Source of the DNA: GCA-003244245 sp050700055
Lineage (GTDB): Bacteria; Actinomycetota; Actinomycetes; Mycobacteriales; Pseudonocardiaceae
DNA: 64,000 bases
Reading direction: 5' to 3'
Assembly: GCA_050700055.1 (NCBI GenBank)
Contig: JBOHGE010000002.1
Location: forward strand, 186,001-250,000
Part shown: positions 1 through 9,231 of the stretch, piece by piece
How the letters are laid out: each line of letters starts with the position of its first letter
How positions within the stretch are numbered: the first letter of the stretch is position 1
The notes under the pieces: generated by a model
Database searches by the model: none
What the model was told of the DNA's origin: nothing
The model's input: the letters and a program-made list of their open reading frames with translations, nothing else
Position numbers and translations under genes: made by a program

Positions 1-1
1 T

Positions 2-466
2 CCGGGCCACGCGGTGGGACTGTCGTTCTCGGTCGAGCCGGACGTGCGACCGGTGCCGCGCAGCCTGGCCAACATCTTCCGGGAGTACCACGACGACCTC
101 GGCCTGCCCATCCCGTCCAACGGGGATCTCAGCCCGTGGGCGCAGCGTGGTGTGCTGCTGCTCAACAGGGTGCTCACCGTGCAGCCCGGCAACCCGGGCT
201 CACACCGCGGCAAGGGCTGGGAGGAAGTCACCGAGCAGGCCATCCGGGCGCTGGTGGCGCGTCCGGATCAGCCGCTGGTGGCGATCCTGTGGGGCCGCGA
301 CGCGCGCACCTTGCGCCCGATGCTCTCCGACGTCCCGTGTATCGAGTCCGCGCACCCATCGCCGATGTCAGCTGACCGGGGGTTCTTCGGCTCCCGCCCC
401 TTCACCCGCACCAACGCCCTGCTCGCCGACCTAGGAGCCGACCCCCTGAACTGGGCCCTGCCCTGA
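2..466 (+). CDS. ung: Uracil-DNA glycosylase, 5' end outside window
   Basis: This is the C-terminal two thirds of a family-1 uracil-DNA glycosylase, which removes uracil from DNA at the start of base-excision repair. The frame is open to the window edge. It begins with PGHAVGLSFSV, the stretch that follows the catalytic water-activating motif, so that motif itself lies upstream. Further on are the substrate-pocket segment LLLNRVLTVQPGNPGSH and the DNA-intercalation loop HPSPMSA (HPSPLSA in most homologues). The end is intact and the length of the visible part fits the family. GTG at 14 is in frame but is internal to the domain, so it is not the real start. The neighbours rpmB, DAK2 and recG match the usual actinobacterial order. 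Confidence 0.95.
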   Translation, partial: PGHAVGLSFSVEPDVRPVPRSLANIFREYHDDLGLPIPSNGDLSPWAQRGVLLLNRVLTVQPGNPGSHRGKGWEEVTEQAIRALVARPDQPLVAILWGRDARTLRPMLSDVPCIESAHPSPMSADRGFFGSRPFTRTNALLADLGADPLNWALP

Positions 467-496
467 CCGCGTTCTGGGCCCTGACCGCGTTCTGGG
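461..496. repeat. Tandem 18-bp direct repeat at the end of ung
   Basis: CCCTGACCGCGTTCTGGG occurs twice back to back (461–478 and 479–496). The first copy contains the ung stop codon, so the second looks like a local duplication of the gene end. The duplication also creates the first arm of the hairpin at 487–506. Confidence 0.85.
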
Positions 497-554
497 GACA
501 GAACGCACTAATGCGGGCGTTTTTACTGCGTTCTGGGCACAGAATGCAGTAAAA
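487..554. terminator. Two hairpins between convergent ung and rpmB
   Basis: The first hairpin is perfect: GCGTTCTG at 487–494, loop GGGA, CAGAACGC at 499–506. The second has 11-bp arms (525–535 and 540–550, loop GGCA) with one G-T type mismatch. It is flanked by TTTT on the left and AAAA on the right, so it has a T-run on either strand when read outward through its own stem. Lying between two convergent genes, it most likely ends transcription in both directions. This is inferred from structure only. Confidence 0.6.
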
Positions 555-556
555 GG

Positions 557-757
557 TCAGGAGCGGGTAACTTTGCCTGCTTTGAGGCAGGACGTGCAGA
601 CGTTCAGGCGGCGGCGCGCACTGGCACCGATCTTCGCCCGGACGGTCTGGATGTTCGGGTTCCACCGGCGATGGGTCCGCCGGTGCGAATGCGAGACCGA
701 CATGCCGAAGCCCGGTCCCTTGCCGCAGACATCGCAGACGGCAGCCACGTCAGACAC
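557..757 (-). CDS. rpmB: 50S ribosomal protein L28, zinc-ribbon form
   Basis: A 66-residue L28 of the large ribosomal subunit. It has the zinc-binding (C+) form, with cysteines at 8, 11, 54 and 57 in two CxxC pairs. Actinobacteria often carry both C+ and zinc-free C- copies, the C- copy being induced by zinc starvation. That suggests this is the zinc-replete copy. It is transcribed away from the divergent DAK2 gene, which is the usual arrangement in this phylum. Confidence 0.95.
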   Translation of the reverse strand: MSDVAAVCDVCGKGPGFGMSVSHSHRRTHRRWNPNIQTVRAKIGASARRRLNVCTSCLKAGKVTRS

Positions 758-888
758 TCCCTGGGTTCGTCGGCCGGTTTCCGCGCTAAGGGTAGCTGGG
801 CGGCACGCGGCGTTGCATAGGGGGGATCACGCATGAGATGGGTAGTGTTCGATCCCAGCCTGAACGTAGGCGGTGAGGAGGAACGGCG

Positions 889-2511
889 GTGCTGCAGTCG
901 CTGGACGGGGCAGCGGTCCGTCATTGGGCCGCCACCTGCTGTGATGCGCTCACCGTGCACCGTGACGAGATCAACGCGATCAACGTGTTCCCGGTCGCCG
1001 ATGCCGACACCGGCTCCAACCTGTTGGCCACCATGCGGGCCGGCTTGGACGCGGTGCTGCGGGATCACGACCGGGATGCCCCACCGGGCAGCACGGCCGC
1101 GGTGCTGGCTCGCGGCGCGCTGATGGGGGCGCGGGGCAACTCCGGAGTGATCTTGTCCCAGGTCCTGCGCGGGCTGGCGGAGGCATTGGTCGGCGCCGCC
1201 TTGGATGGCGCAGCGCTGCGCGACGGGCTTCGCCGGGCCGATGAGTTGGCCACCGCCGCGGTGGCTGACCCGGTGTCCGGGACCGTGCTGACGGTGCTGC
1301 ACGCGGCGGCACAGGCAGCCGCGGATGTCCGGTCCGACGACCTGGGCGAGGTGGCCTCGGCCGCTACCATCGCCGCAGCCGGCGCATTGGCCGAGACCCC
1401 GCGCCAGCTCGACGTGCTGGCTGCGGCGGGGGTGGTGGACGCGGGCGGCCAGGGCCTGGTCGTGCTGCTGGAGGCACTGTTGAACGTGGTCACGGAGTGT
1501 CCCGATGCGGGCGCGTCGGTCACCGCCGGGGTGACCGCGCGTCCGGCGCGGGCCCTGCACACGACCCGGGAGGGTGGGTCCACGCAGTACGAGTACGAGG
1601 TGATGTACCTGCTCGACGGCACCGATGAGGCCGGCGTTGCCACGTTGCGCGCCGAGCTCGCCGGATTGGGCGACTGTGTGGCGGTGGTCAGCACGGGCCG
1701 GAGCTTGGATTCGGGAGCTACCGAGCTGTGGAATGTGCACCTGCACTGCTGTGATGTCGGTGCCGCTATCGAGGCAGGGATCCAGACCGGGCGACCACAC
1801 CGCATCACCGTGCTGCGCTTCGCCGACCAACCCCGTGCCAGCCAGACCAGCGAAGCGGACCGGTTCGTCACCGACCACGCAGTGCTCGCCTTGGTCTGCG
1901 GAGCTGGGGTGGCCGAGCTGCTGCGTGGGGAGGGGGCGCTCACCGCTCCCGCTACCTGCAACCCGACCGAGCTGCTCGCGGTTGTCGCCGGTACCCGCGC
2001 CCAGCACGTAACCGTACTGGCCGGTCCGCCCGCCGGGACCCGGGTCGCCGAGGCCGCAGCCGGCCATGCCCGCGACACCGGTCAACACGTGCTGGTCGTG
2101 CCGGCTGCGTCACCGGTGCAGGCATTGGCGGCGATCGCGGTGCACGACCCTGGCCGGCGGGCGGCCGATGATCTGGCGGCGATGACCCAGGCGGCGGCCG
2201 GGGTCCGCTGCGGGGAGTTGATCACGGTTGGTGCAGCCCCGTCGCGATGTTGCGGACCGGGCGATGTGCTGGGCGTGCTCGGCGATGAGGTCGTCCTGAT
2301 CGAGGATGACCCGTTCGCTGCGGCTTGTGGGCTGGTGGGACGGATGTTGTCGGCGGGTGGGGAGCTGCTGACGGTGCTGCTCGGCCAGGACGCGCCCGCC
2401 GGTATCGACGACATGCTGATCAAGCACCTGCACGCCGTCCACCCGGATGTCGAGGTGGTGGTCTACGCCGGTGGCGTGCCGGACCGCGTGCTGCTGGTCG
2501 GCGTCGAATGA
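889..2511 (+). CDS. DAK2-domain / FakA-like (YloV) kinase protein
   Basis: A 540-residue protein of the YloV/FakA type. The N-terminal DAK2 (dihydroxyacetone-kinase L) domain covers about residues 1–195 and contains NVFPVADADTGSN, the Asp cluster that binds Mg-ATP, followed by ARGNSGVILSQ. The C-terminal part (about 220–540) matches the DegV/FakB-interacting region. In Firmicutes FakA phosphorylates fatty acids held by FakB; in Actinobacteria the substrate is not established. The GTG start at 889 has GAGGAG about 8 bases upstream. It sits between rpmB and recG, a conserved position, and is probably co-transcribed with recG 31 bases downstream. Confidence 0.88.
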   Translation: MLQSLDGAAVRHWAATCCDALTVHRDEINAINVFPVADADTGSNLLATMRAGLDAVLRDHDRDAPPGSTAAVLARGALMGARGNSGVILSQVLRGLAEALVGAALDGAALRDGLRRADELATAAVADPVSGTVLTVLHAAAQAAADVRSDDLGEVASAATIAAAGALAETPRQLDVLAAAGVVDAGGQGLVVLLEALLNVVTECPDAGASVTAGVTARPARALHTTREGGSTQYEYEVMYLLDGTDEAGVATLRAELAGLGDCVAVVSTGRSLDSGATELWNVHLHCCDVGAAIEAGIQTGRPHRITVLRFADQPRASQTSEADRFVTDHAVLALVCGAGVAELLRGEGALTAPATCNPTELLAVVAGTRAQHVTVLAGPPAGTRVAEAAAGHARDTGQHVLVVPAASPVQALAAIAVHDPGRRAADDLAAMTQAAAGVRCGELITVGAAPSRCCGPGDVLGVLGDEVVLIEDDPFAAACGLVGRMLSAGGELLTVLLGQDAPAGIDDMLIKHLHAVHPDVEVVVYAGGVPDRVLLVGVE

Positions 2512-2542
2512 GCGGGGTCAAATGAGCGGGGTGGAATGAGCC

Positions 2543-4714
2543 GTGGCCGGGATGGGCGATGCGCTGGAGCGGGTGATCGGCGCGAAGTCAGCGACGCTGC
2601 TGGCCGAGCAGCTGGATGTGCACACCGTCGGTGACCTGCTGCGGCACTACCCGCGCCGCTACGCCGACCAGGGGCAGCTCACCCCGATCGCGGGCCTGGC
2701 GCCGGGGGAGGACGTCACGGTCGTCGCCCAGGTACGCAGCTGCAGCTCACGGCAGATGCAGACGAAGAAGGGGACCATCCAGAGTGTGGTGATCTGGGAC
2801 GGTAACCGCACCCTGAACCTCACCTTCTTCAACCAGTGGCGCCTGGACCAGACATTGACCCCCGGCCGGAAGGCGTTGTTCGCCGGCCGGGTGACGACGT
2901 ACGGCAAGAAACGTATCCCGCAGCTCACCCACCCGAGATTCCAGCTGCTCGACGGGGACGCCGACGAGGTCGCGGAGTTCTCCCGGCCGCTGATCCCGGT
3001 CTATCCCGCCACCAGGGACCTGCCGTCCTGGACGATCCAGCTCTGCCTGCGCCAGGTCGTCGACGTCCTGGATGACCCGGCTGATCCGCTTCCGCCGGCT
3101 CTGCGGGCCCGGCACCGGCTGCTGGGGTTGGGTGCGGCGTTGCGGGCCGTGCATCGCTGCGACGACCGATCCGAGATCGCTGCCGCCCAGCACCGGCTGA
3201 AGTGGGACGAGGCGATGGCGGTGCAGCTCACTCTCGCGCGGCGCCGTCAGGAGGTGGTGGGCCGGCCCGCGCCGGCCTGTCCACGCCGCGACGGGGGGCT
3301 GGCCGCCGCGTTCGACGCTGCGTTGCCGTTCACGTTGACCGCCGGGCAGCGGCAGGTGGGCGAGCTGCTGACCGAGGAGCTGACCGGTGCGCACCCGATG
3401 AACCGGCTGCTGCAAGGCGAGGTCGGCTCCGGAAAGACCGTGGTGGCGCTGCGCGCGATGCTGCAGGTCGTCGACGCCGGGCGGCAGGCGGCGCTGCTGG
3501 CGCCCACCGAGGTACTGGCCGGGCAACACGCCCGGTCGCTGCGGGACATGCTCGGCGAGCTCGGGCGGGCCGGTGAGCTGGGGTCCGCCGAGGTGGCCAC
3601 CCGGATCGCCCTGCTCACCGGGTCGTTGCCGGCGCGGGCTCGCAAGCAGGCGCTGCTGGACGCGGCCAGTGGTGCGGCCGGGATCGTGGTGGGCACGCAT
3701 GCGCTGATCTCCGACCGGGTGTCCTTCGCCGACCTGGGCATGGTCGTCGTCGACGAGCAGCACCGCTTCGGCGTTGAGCAGCGCGACGCGTTGCGGGGCC
3801 GGGCGGTAACGGGCACCAGCCCACACGTGCTGGTGATGACCGCGACGCCGATCCCGCGCACCGTCGCGATGACCGTCTACGGCGACCTGGAGGTCTCCGC
3901 GCTGCGCGAGCTCCCGGATGGCCGGTCGCCGATCGCCACCACGGTGGTGCCGGTCGGGGAGAAGCCCGCCTGGCTGGACCGGGTCTGGCAGCGGGTCGTC
4001 GAGGAGGTCGCCGCCGGCCGGCAGGTCTACGTGGTGTGCCCGCGGATCGGCGGTGCGGATGCCGCCGGTGAGGACACCGCCGGCGGGGAGGATGGCGCCC
4101 GCCCGCCGCTGGCGGTGCTCGACCTGGTGCCGCAGCTCACCGATGGTCCGCTGGCCGGGCTGCGGCTGGCTGTGCTGCACGGCCGGCTGCCCGGGGAGGA
4201 GAAGGACACCGTGATGCGCGCCTTCGCCGCCGGTGAGATCGACGTGCTGGTGGCCACCACCGTCATCGAGGTCGGGGTGGATGTGCCCAACGCCACCGTC
4301 ATGGTGATCATGGATGCGCACCGGTTCGGGATCAGCCAGCTGCACCAGCTGCGCGGCCGGGTGGGCCGCGGGTCGCATCCCGGGTTGTGCCTGCTGGTGA
4401 CCGATTCACCGCCGGGCACCGGTGCTCGGGAACGCCTGGATGCGGTGGCTGCCACCGCCGACGGGTTCGAGCTGGCCCGGCTGGATCTGGAGCTGCGCCG
4501 GGAGGGCGATGTGCTGGGCGCGGTGCAGTCCGGCCGCCGTTCCGGGCTCAAGCTGCTGTCACTGCTGCGCGACGAGGACCTGATCGGCCAGGCCCGAGAC
4601 GCCGCCCAGCACCTGATCGAGGCCGATCCCGACCTCACCGCCCATCCCTTGCTCGCTCGCCTGGCCGCCGACCTGCTCGACGAGGACCGCGCCCAGTTCC
4701 TCGACAAGGTGTGA
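2543..4714 (+). CDS. recG: ATP-dependent DNA helicase RecG
   Basis: This 723-residue helicase remodels stalled replication forks and Holliday junctions. Residues about 1–150 form the wedge/OB domain that grips branched DNA. Walker A GEVGSGKT is at 292–299 and the Walker B box is DEQH at 404–407, the form typical of RecG. The later helicase motifs TATPIPRT and the QLRGRVGR arginine-finger motif are present. Length is normal for the family. GTG at 2543 was chosen because MAGMGDALERVIG aligns with typical RecG starts. It follows the DAK2 gene closely, as in other actinobacteria. Confidence 0.96.
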   Translation: MAGMGDALERVIGAKSATLLAEQLDVHTVGDLLRHYPRRYADQGQLTPIAGLAPGEDVTVVAQVRSCSSRQMQTKKGTIQSVVIWDGNRTLNLTFFNQWRLDQTLTPGRKALFAGRVTTYGKKRIPQLTHPRFQLLDGDADEVAEFSRPLIPVYPATRDLPSWTIQLCLRQVVDVLDDPADPLPPALRARHRLLGLGAALRAVHRCDDRSEIAAAQHRLKWDEAMAVQLTLARRRQEVVGRPAPACPRRDGGLAAAFDAALPFTLTAGQRQVGELLTEELTGAHPMNRLLQGEVGSGKTVVALRAMLQVVDAGRQAALLAPTEVLAGQHARSLRDMLGELGRAGELGSAEVATRIALLTGSLPARARKQALLDAASGAAGIVVGTHALISDRVSFADLGMVVVDEQHRFGVEQRDALRGRAVTGTSPHVLVMTATPIPRTVAMTVYGDLEVSALRELPDGRSPIATTVVPVGEKPAWLDRVWQRVVEEVAAGRQVYVVCPRIGGADAAGEDTAGGEDGARPPLAVLDLVPQLTDGPLAGLRLAVLHGRLPGEEKDTVMRAFAAGEIDVLVATTVIEVGVDVPNATVMVIMDAHRFGISQLHQLRGRVGRGSHPGLCLLVTDSPPGTGARERLDAVAATADGFELARLDLELRREGDVLGAVQSGRRSGLKLLSLLRDEDLIGQARDAAQHLIEADPDLTAHPLLARLAADLLDEDRAQFLDKV

Positions 4715-4738
4715 TGCGAAGGGCCCGGCGTCGACGCG

Positions 4739-5425
4739 GTGCCGGGTTTGATCGCCGAGCTGGTTGAGAATCTGAATGCCAGCTCGGATGAGTCGCTGAT
4801 CATAAAGGCCGGTATGGCTCATCTCAATCTCGTCATGATTCACCCGTTCCGTGATGGAAACGGTCGGATGTCTCGGTGCCTGCAGAGCCTCGTCCTCGCC
4901 AGGGGTGGGCTCGTGAGTCCGGTCTTCATGAGCGTCGAAGAGTATCTAGGTCGCAACACGCAGAGCTATTACCACGTCCTCAGGGAGGTGGGCGGAGGTG
5001 CTTGGCAGCCTGATCGTGACGTACGTCCCTGGATACGATACATGCTCACCGCTCATCTGCGGTAGGCGAGAACCATGGTGCGGCGGATCAATGAGAGCGA
5101 GCGGATATGGTCGGAACTGGAGATGCTGGTCGCCGCTCGTCGACTTCCGGAGCGGACGATCATGGCTCTCTTCGATGCCGCGTTAGGCTTGCGCGTGCGT
5201 AATAGAACCTACCGTTCGTACTTTGCGGACGGCCTGGAGGAGATAACCGAGGCGACGGCGACTCGGGACCTGCGGCAGCTTGTCGAAGCTGACCTGTTGA
5301 TGCCAAGGGACGAACAACGCGCACGCTATTACGTTGCACTGTCTGTGCTGCGTCGCATCCGCGAGAACGTGATAGCGATGCGGGACAGAAGAGACGATTC
5401 TGACCCATTCGAGGGTGGTGGCTAA
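4739..5425 (+). pseudogene. Fic-family AMPylase, truncated and with an internal TAG
   Basis: Remnant of a Fic protein, a family that transfers AMP to target proteins. The first part has the catalytic motif HPFRDGNGR, but the upstream Fic N-terminal region is missing because the frame begins just after recG. The reading frame is stopped by TAG at 5063–5065, then continues in the same frame (ATG at 5075) with the C-terminal winged-helix part ending 5425. Intact relatives usually have a Gln before the AR(T) at this place, so CAG to TAG is the likely lesion. No other frame change is visible between the parts. It is probably non-functional. Confidence 0.8.
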
Positions 5426-5440
5426 TAAGGCGCAGCCTCA

Positions 5441-5614
5441 TTAGGGCAGGCGACTTGCGGAGGATATCGTGAGATTCGGACTGCTCTGTCCGGCCAAGTG
5501 GTCTTGCAGGGTTGCGTGCCGGAAGTTGAGCCCCGCATCGAGTTCGAAAGCCAGCCCGAAAGTCAGGGCGGCTACGAGCCCGCCGAGGAACGCTCCCGCG
5601 AGCATGCTGGTCAT
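5441..5614 (-). CDS. Possible small membrane protein, perhaps frameshifted
   Basis: A short frame coding 57 residues with one clear membrane segment (LAGAFLGGLVAALTFGLAF). No ribosome site is visible in front of ATG 5614. A better-looking start (MNQKHTRDLAAWHIPRW) exists upstream in another frame and runs out just where this frame begins, next to a CCCCC run. The original gene may therefore have been longer and broken by a one-base shift. Function unknown. It lies downstream of the XRE regulator and small gene on the same strand. Confidence 0.3.
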   Translation of the reverse strand: MTSMLAGAFLGGLVAALTFGLAFELDAGLNFRHATLQDHLAGQSSPNLTISSASRLP

Positions 5615-5724
5615 GATGCGGGGGTGGTGGGCGCCCAGCGGGGGATGTGCCACGCGGCGAGATCTCGGGTGTGTTTCTGGTTCATCTGTCCAGCGATCCG
5701 TCCTCGCACAGGGTGTCGGCGACC

Positions 5725-5994
5725 TCAGTCCTGAGACTTCCTCGTCTCGCCCGGATGGCGCGTCTTCGCGCTGCCGAGCATCCCGATCAGCTGCCCGGTC
5801 TCCCCGTCGGTCAGTACCACGGTAGTACGGATCGCTCCGTCGAATGTGAGCCAAACCCGCCCGTCGCGGCCTAAACCCTGCCGCGTCACAATCAGTGTGC
5901 TCAGCTCGCCTTCCGGGGTGCGGCCTGGAAAAGCCGCACGGAAGGTCTCTGCGGGCGTGCTTCCGGAACTCGGGGATTCCGCAAAATGGTCCAT
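5725..5994 (-). CDS. Small conserved protein downstream of XRE regulator
   Basis: An 89-residue protein with no named domain. Its core (TLIVTRQGLGRDGRVWLTFDG … TTVVLTD) reads like the small proteins often found beside XRE/TPR regulators in Pseudonocardiaceae; that comparison is from memory. ATG at 6000 is an alternative start and neither has a clear ribosome site. The start region overlaps an imperfect palindrome, GGTCCATGATCATG at 5988–6001 facing AATGATCGTTGACC at 6003–6016. This could be an operator of the adjacent regulator. Confidence 0.55.
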   Translation of the reverse strand: MDHFAESPSSGSTPAETFRAAFPGRTPEGELSTLIVTRQGLGRDGRVWLTFDGAIRTTVVLTDGETGQLIGMLGSAKTRHPGETRKSQD

Positions 5995-6080
5995 GATCAT
6001 GCAATGATCGTTGACCACAGCGGCCTGCCGCGGTCGGGCGTCCTGCCCTACCGGCAGTCGCCGTTCGATGCTACGGGCGG

Positions 6081-7289
6081 CTAGGACGGTTGCGGCGGTC
6101 TCGTGGTGCGCAGGCGGTCGGCCAGGTCGCGCAGCCGTGCCGAGGGGCGACCCCGGGTCAGCAGCTCGTCGACGAGCACGCGGGGCAGCCGGTGGTGCGC
6201 GGTCCATTCCGGGGCGGCCTGCTCCATGGTGAGCAGCGCCGACTCAGCGGCCTGTGGGTGGTCCAGCCGCAGCTTGGCGTGCGCGACATCGACCAAGTGC
6301 CGGGACCGGGACACCAGCGGCAGTGCCGAGTTTCGTGGCATCCTGCGGGCCACCTCCGCTGCTCGTACGTAGTCCTCGGCGACCACGAAACAATCCGTGG
6401 ACTGCATGATCAGATTGCTTGGACCGAAAATCACGTCGTAATCCGTGCGATCAACCTCGGTGCGCTGTGCGACCGCACCAGCCTCGGCAAGCAGGTCGGC
6501 AGCCGCACCGGCTCGACGCTGCCGGGCAGCGGCGGTGGCCCCACGCAGCAGCACACCGCCATAGACCGACAGTTGCGCGGTGCTTGGCCTCCCCCTGGGC
6601 TGCATCTGCTCGGCGGTGGCCACACAGACCCGTTCGGCGTCGACGAATCGACCTTGGCGGATGAGCACGTGGCCCAGTGTGTAGCGCGCGGAGGCGACCC
6701 GTAGCGGATCCGGTGCTACGGCAGCCAAGCGCAGCGCCTCCCGGGCCGCGACGTGACTGAGGTCGGGCGCATCGAACCGGAGCAGCGTGCTCGCGGTGAT
6801 CTGGTGGACCTGCGCGGCGAGATCGGCCGCATGACCGTCCCCGGCCGCGGCAGCTTCGTGCGTCGCGGCCGCAACCTCGGTCAGCAGCCGGGGCAGGATT
6901 GCGGCCAGCGTCCCGTACCGCCCGGACCAGAAGGCACCCCAGGCGTAGGTGATGGCGCGGGCCAGCTCGGTCAGGTCGGGCGCGTCGGCGCCATCGAGCT
7001 CGCCCAGGAGGCCGTCCACACTGGTGAGCGCGTTGCGGATGGCCCAGATTCGGACCTGGCCGTCGCCCGCGGAGGCAGCCGGGCGGCAGGAGCTCAGCAG
7101 CTCGGCGACGTCGACGTCCAGGACGCGAGCGATGCGCGCCAGCGTGGCGATCGAGGCTGTCTGCCGGCGGCCCTGTTCCAGCTTGCGGATCACGTCGACG
7201 CTGACGTCGGCCGCTGCCGCCAGGTCGGTTTGCGTGTAGGTGGGTCGGCGCAGTGCGCGGATGCGCTCGCCGATCGTCGGGTCGGTCAT
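6081..7289 (-). CDS. XRE-family transcriptional regulator with TPR-like C-terminus
   Basis: A 402-residue regulator. Residues about 5–62 form a Cro/C1-type helix-turn-helix (IGERIRALRR … TQTDLAAAADVSVDVIRKLEQGRRQ … LARIARVLDV). The rest is alpha-helical, rich in Ala and Leu, with TPR-like repeats as in actinobacterial regulators that sense peptides or small ligands. ATG 7289 is preceded by GGAGGT at good spacing. The longer frame upstream of it has shadow composition. It is probably followed on the same transcript by the small gene at 5725. Its ligand is unknown. Confidence 0.85.
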   Translation of the reverse strand: MTDPTIGERIRALRRPTYTQTDLAAAADVSVDVIRKLEQGRRQTASIATLARIARVLDVDVAELLSSCRPAASAGDGQVRIWAIRNALTSVDGLLGELDGADAPDLTELARAITYAWGAFWSGRYGTLAAILPRLLTEVAAATHEAAAAGDGHAADLAAQVHQITASTLLRFDAPDLSHVAAREALRLAAVAPDPLRVASARYTLGHVLIRQGRFVDAERVCVATAEQMQPRGRPSTAQLSVYGGVLLRGATAAARQRRAGAAADLLAEAGAVAQRTEVDRTDYDVIFGPSNLIMQSTDCFVVAEDYVRAAEVARRMPRNSALPLVSRSRHLVDVAHAKLRLDHPQAAESALLTMEQAAPEWTAHHRLPRVLVDELLTRGRPSARLRDLADRLRTTRPPQPS

Positions 7290-7380
7290 CCTGCACCTCC
7301 GCCATATGGAAACTTTGGACGGTGTCTCACTGCCCACGGTAGTTCCCGGACAGTCGGATGCTCCCGCCGGTCTGTGCCAG

Positions 7381-9231
7381 TCAGCGGGTGGGGCAGACGA
7401 CGGCGGCGGCGCTGCCGCCGCGGCGGACCGGTTCTCCGACGGCGAGCACTTCACCGTGGGGGAGGAATTCCAGGGCGGAGGCGACGCCGATCTCTGGGGC
7501 GATCTTGATGGTGGGGTCCAGTGGCGAGGTGTCGCTGATCGCGAACTTGTGGCCGAGTGCCTCCAGCCCGGGTCTGACGGGTGCGGCGAGGAAGGCCGGC
7601 TCGGCTTGGGTGGTCGCGGCGTTGCGCTGCGAGGCCCGGGGTGCGGCGATCGCATCCGGCAGGCTCAGGCCGAAGTCGATCCGGTTGACCAGGATCTGCA
7701 ACACCGTGGTGATGATCGTGGAGCCGCCCGGCGAGCCGACGGCGAGCAACGGCTTGCCGTCGCGCAGCACGATGGTCGGCGACATGCTCGAGCGGGGGCG
7801 CTTGCCGGCCGCCGGCAGGTTGGGATCGGGCGCGTCGCCCTGCGTCGGCGCGAAGTTGAAGTCGGTGAGCTCGTTGTTGAGCAGGAAACCCCGGCCGGGA
7901 ACCACGATCCCGCTGCCACCCAGTTGCTCGATCGTGTTGGTGTAGGACACGACGTTGCCCGCACCGTCGGCAACCACGAAGTGGTTGGTGTGGTTGCTCT
8001 GATCGGGTGCCCCGACGCCCGCGCCGACCGGCGTGCAGGCCCGCGAGTCAGCGAACGGGTCACCCGGCGGGACCGGGCTGGTGGCGGCCTTCGCCGGCTC
8101 GATGAGACAGGCGCGCCGGCGGCCGTAGGACTTCGACAGCAGGCGCTGCTGGGGCACCTGCACGTAGCGGGAGTCGCCCAGGTAGCGGTTGCGATCGGCG
8201 AACGCGAGCCGGCTGGCCTCCAGATAGTGGTGCACCGCCTGCACCGGGCGCATCGCGGACAGGTCGACGTTGCCGAGCATGTTCAGCGCCATGCCGTCGG
8301 TGATGCCCCCGCTGGACGACGCCGCCATGCCATACACGTCGAGGCCGCGGTAGTTGACGTGGGTCGGGGCGGCGTCCAGGGCGCGGTAGGCACGCAGGTC
8401 CGGCAGGGTCATCGCACCGGGCCGGGCAACCAGCGTGGCGCCAGGAGCCAGTGGCACGTGCTGCACGGCGTTGACCAGGTCGGTGCCGATCGGGCCGCCG
8501 TAGAGTGCCCCGATGCCGCGCCGGCCGATCTCCCGGTATGTCTTCGCGAGGTCGGGATTGCGGAGCACCGAGCCCACCGCGGGTGGCTTGCCGCCGGGCA
8601 GGAACAGTGTCGCTGTGGAGTGGAACTGGGCGAAGCGCGTGGCGTTCTGCCGGGTCTGCTCCTGGAATGTCGCGTCGACGACGAAGCCGCGCTCGGCGAC
8701 CCGCACTGCTGGCCGCAGGTTCTCGGCGAGCCCGAAGCGGCCCCACCGTTGCAGCGCACGCTGCCAGGTGGCCAGCATGCCCGGCACACCGACGGACAAC
8801 CCGCTGTTCACCGCGGCCGGCAACGGCAGCGGCTGCCCGGTCGACGGGTCGAGGAACAGCGATGGACCGGCGGCGGCCGGTGCGGTCTCCCGCCCGTCGA
8901 TTGTGGACACCCGGCGGGTACGCGCGTCGTAGTAGACGAAGTAGCCGCCGCCGCCGATACCCGCGACGTAAGGATCGGTCACGCCGAGTGTCGCTGCCAC
9001 CGCCACTGCGGCATCGGCAGCGGTTCCACCGTGGCGCAACACCTCCAGGCCGGCCTGTGTCGACTCCGCGGTGTCCGACACCACCGCGCCTCCATAGCCC
9101 TGCGCCACCGGTGTCTTGGCGGCCGGCTGCAGCCGCGGCTCGACCTGCGCGGCGGCGGTGCCACCGGTGATCAGGCCCGCTCCGAGTAGCAACGCTGCGG
9201 CGAGCGCGATGCCGGATCGACGTGTACGCAT
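7381..9231 (-). CDS. ggt: Gamma-glutamyltransferase, secreted
   Basis: A 616-residue gamma-glutamyltransferase precursor. It hydrolyses or transfers the gamma-glutamyl group of glutathione and related thiols outside the membrane. A signal peptide (basic MRTRR, hydrophobic core to about residue 28) is present. The enzyme is made as one chain and cuts itself before the catalytic Thr, here Thr415 in NHTNHFVVADGAGNVVS. Substrate-site motifs SSMSPTIV (481–488) and GSPGGS (499–504) are intact. The large and small subunits would be about 41 and 21 kDa. It is a single gene, divergent from nothing recognisable; its promoter would lie in the 9232–9386 gap. Confidence 0.93.
   Translation of the reverse strand: MRTRRSGIALAAALLLGAGLITGGTAAAQVEPRLQPAAKTPVAQGYGGAVVSDTAESTQAGLEVLRHGGTAADAAVAVAATLGVTDPYVAGIGGGGYFVYYDARTRRVSTIDGRETAPAAAGPSLFLDPSTGQPLPLPAAVNSGLSVGVPGMLATWQRALQRWGRFGLAENLRPAVRVAERGFVVDATFQEQTRQNATRFAQFHSTATLFLPGGKPPAVGSVLRNPDLAKTYREIGRRGIGALYGGPIGTDLVNAVQHVPLAPGATLVARPGAMTLPDLRAYRALDAAPTHVNYRGLDVYGMAASSSGGITDGMALNMLGNVDLSAMRPVQAVHHYLEASRLAFADRNRYLGDSRYVQVPQQRLLSKSYGRRRACLIEPAKAATSPVPPGDPFADSRACTPVGAGVGAPDQSNHTNHFVVADGAGNVVSYTNTIEQLGGSGIVVPGRGFLLNNELTDFNFAPTQGDAPDPNLPAAGKRPRSSMSPTIVLRDGKPLLAVGSPGGSTIITTVLQILVNRIDFGLSLPDAIAAPRASQRNAATTQAEPAFLAAPVRPGLEALGHKFAISDTSPLDPTIKIAPEIGVASALEFLPHGEVLAVGEPVRRGGSAAAVVCPTR

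Noticed and set aside
461..554. Repeats near ung, considered as a small CRISPR
   Set aside because: The units are contiguous or palindromic, with no regular spacers and no cas genes.
604..2088. 494-codon minus-strand frame opposite the DAK2 gene
   Set aside because: Composition (Gly/Arg/His/Gln-rich, no domain) is that of a GC-rich shadow of the plus-strand gene.
2747..4378. 543-codon minus-strand frame opposite recG
   Set aside because: Shadow frame; recG on the other strand is intact with all motifs.
7240..9189. 649-codon plus-strand frame opposite ggt
   Set aside because: No recognisable domain and typical shadow residue bias; ggt is intact with signal peptide and catalytic Thr.
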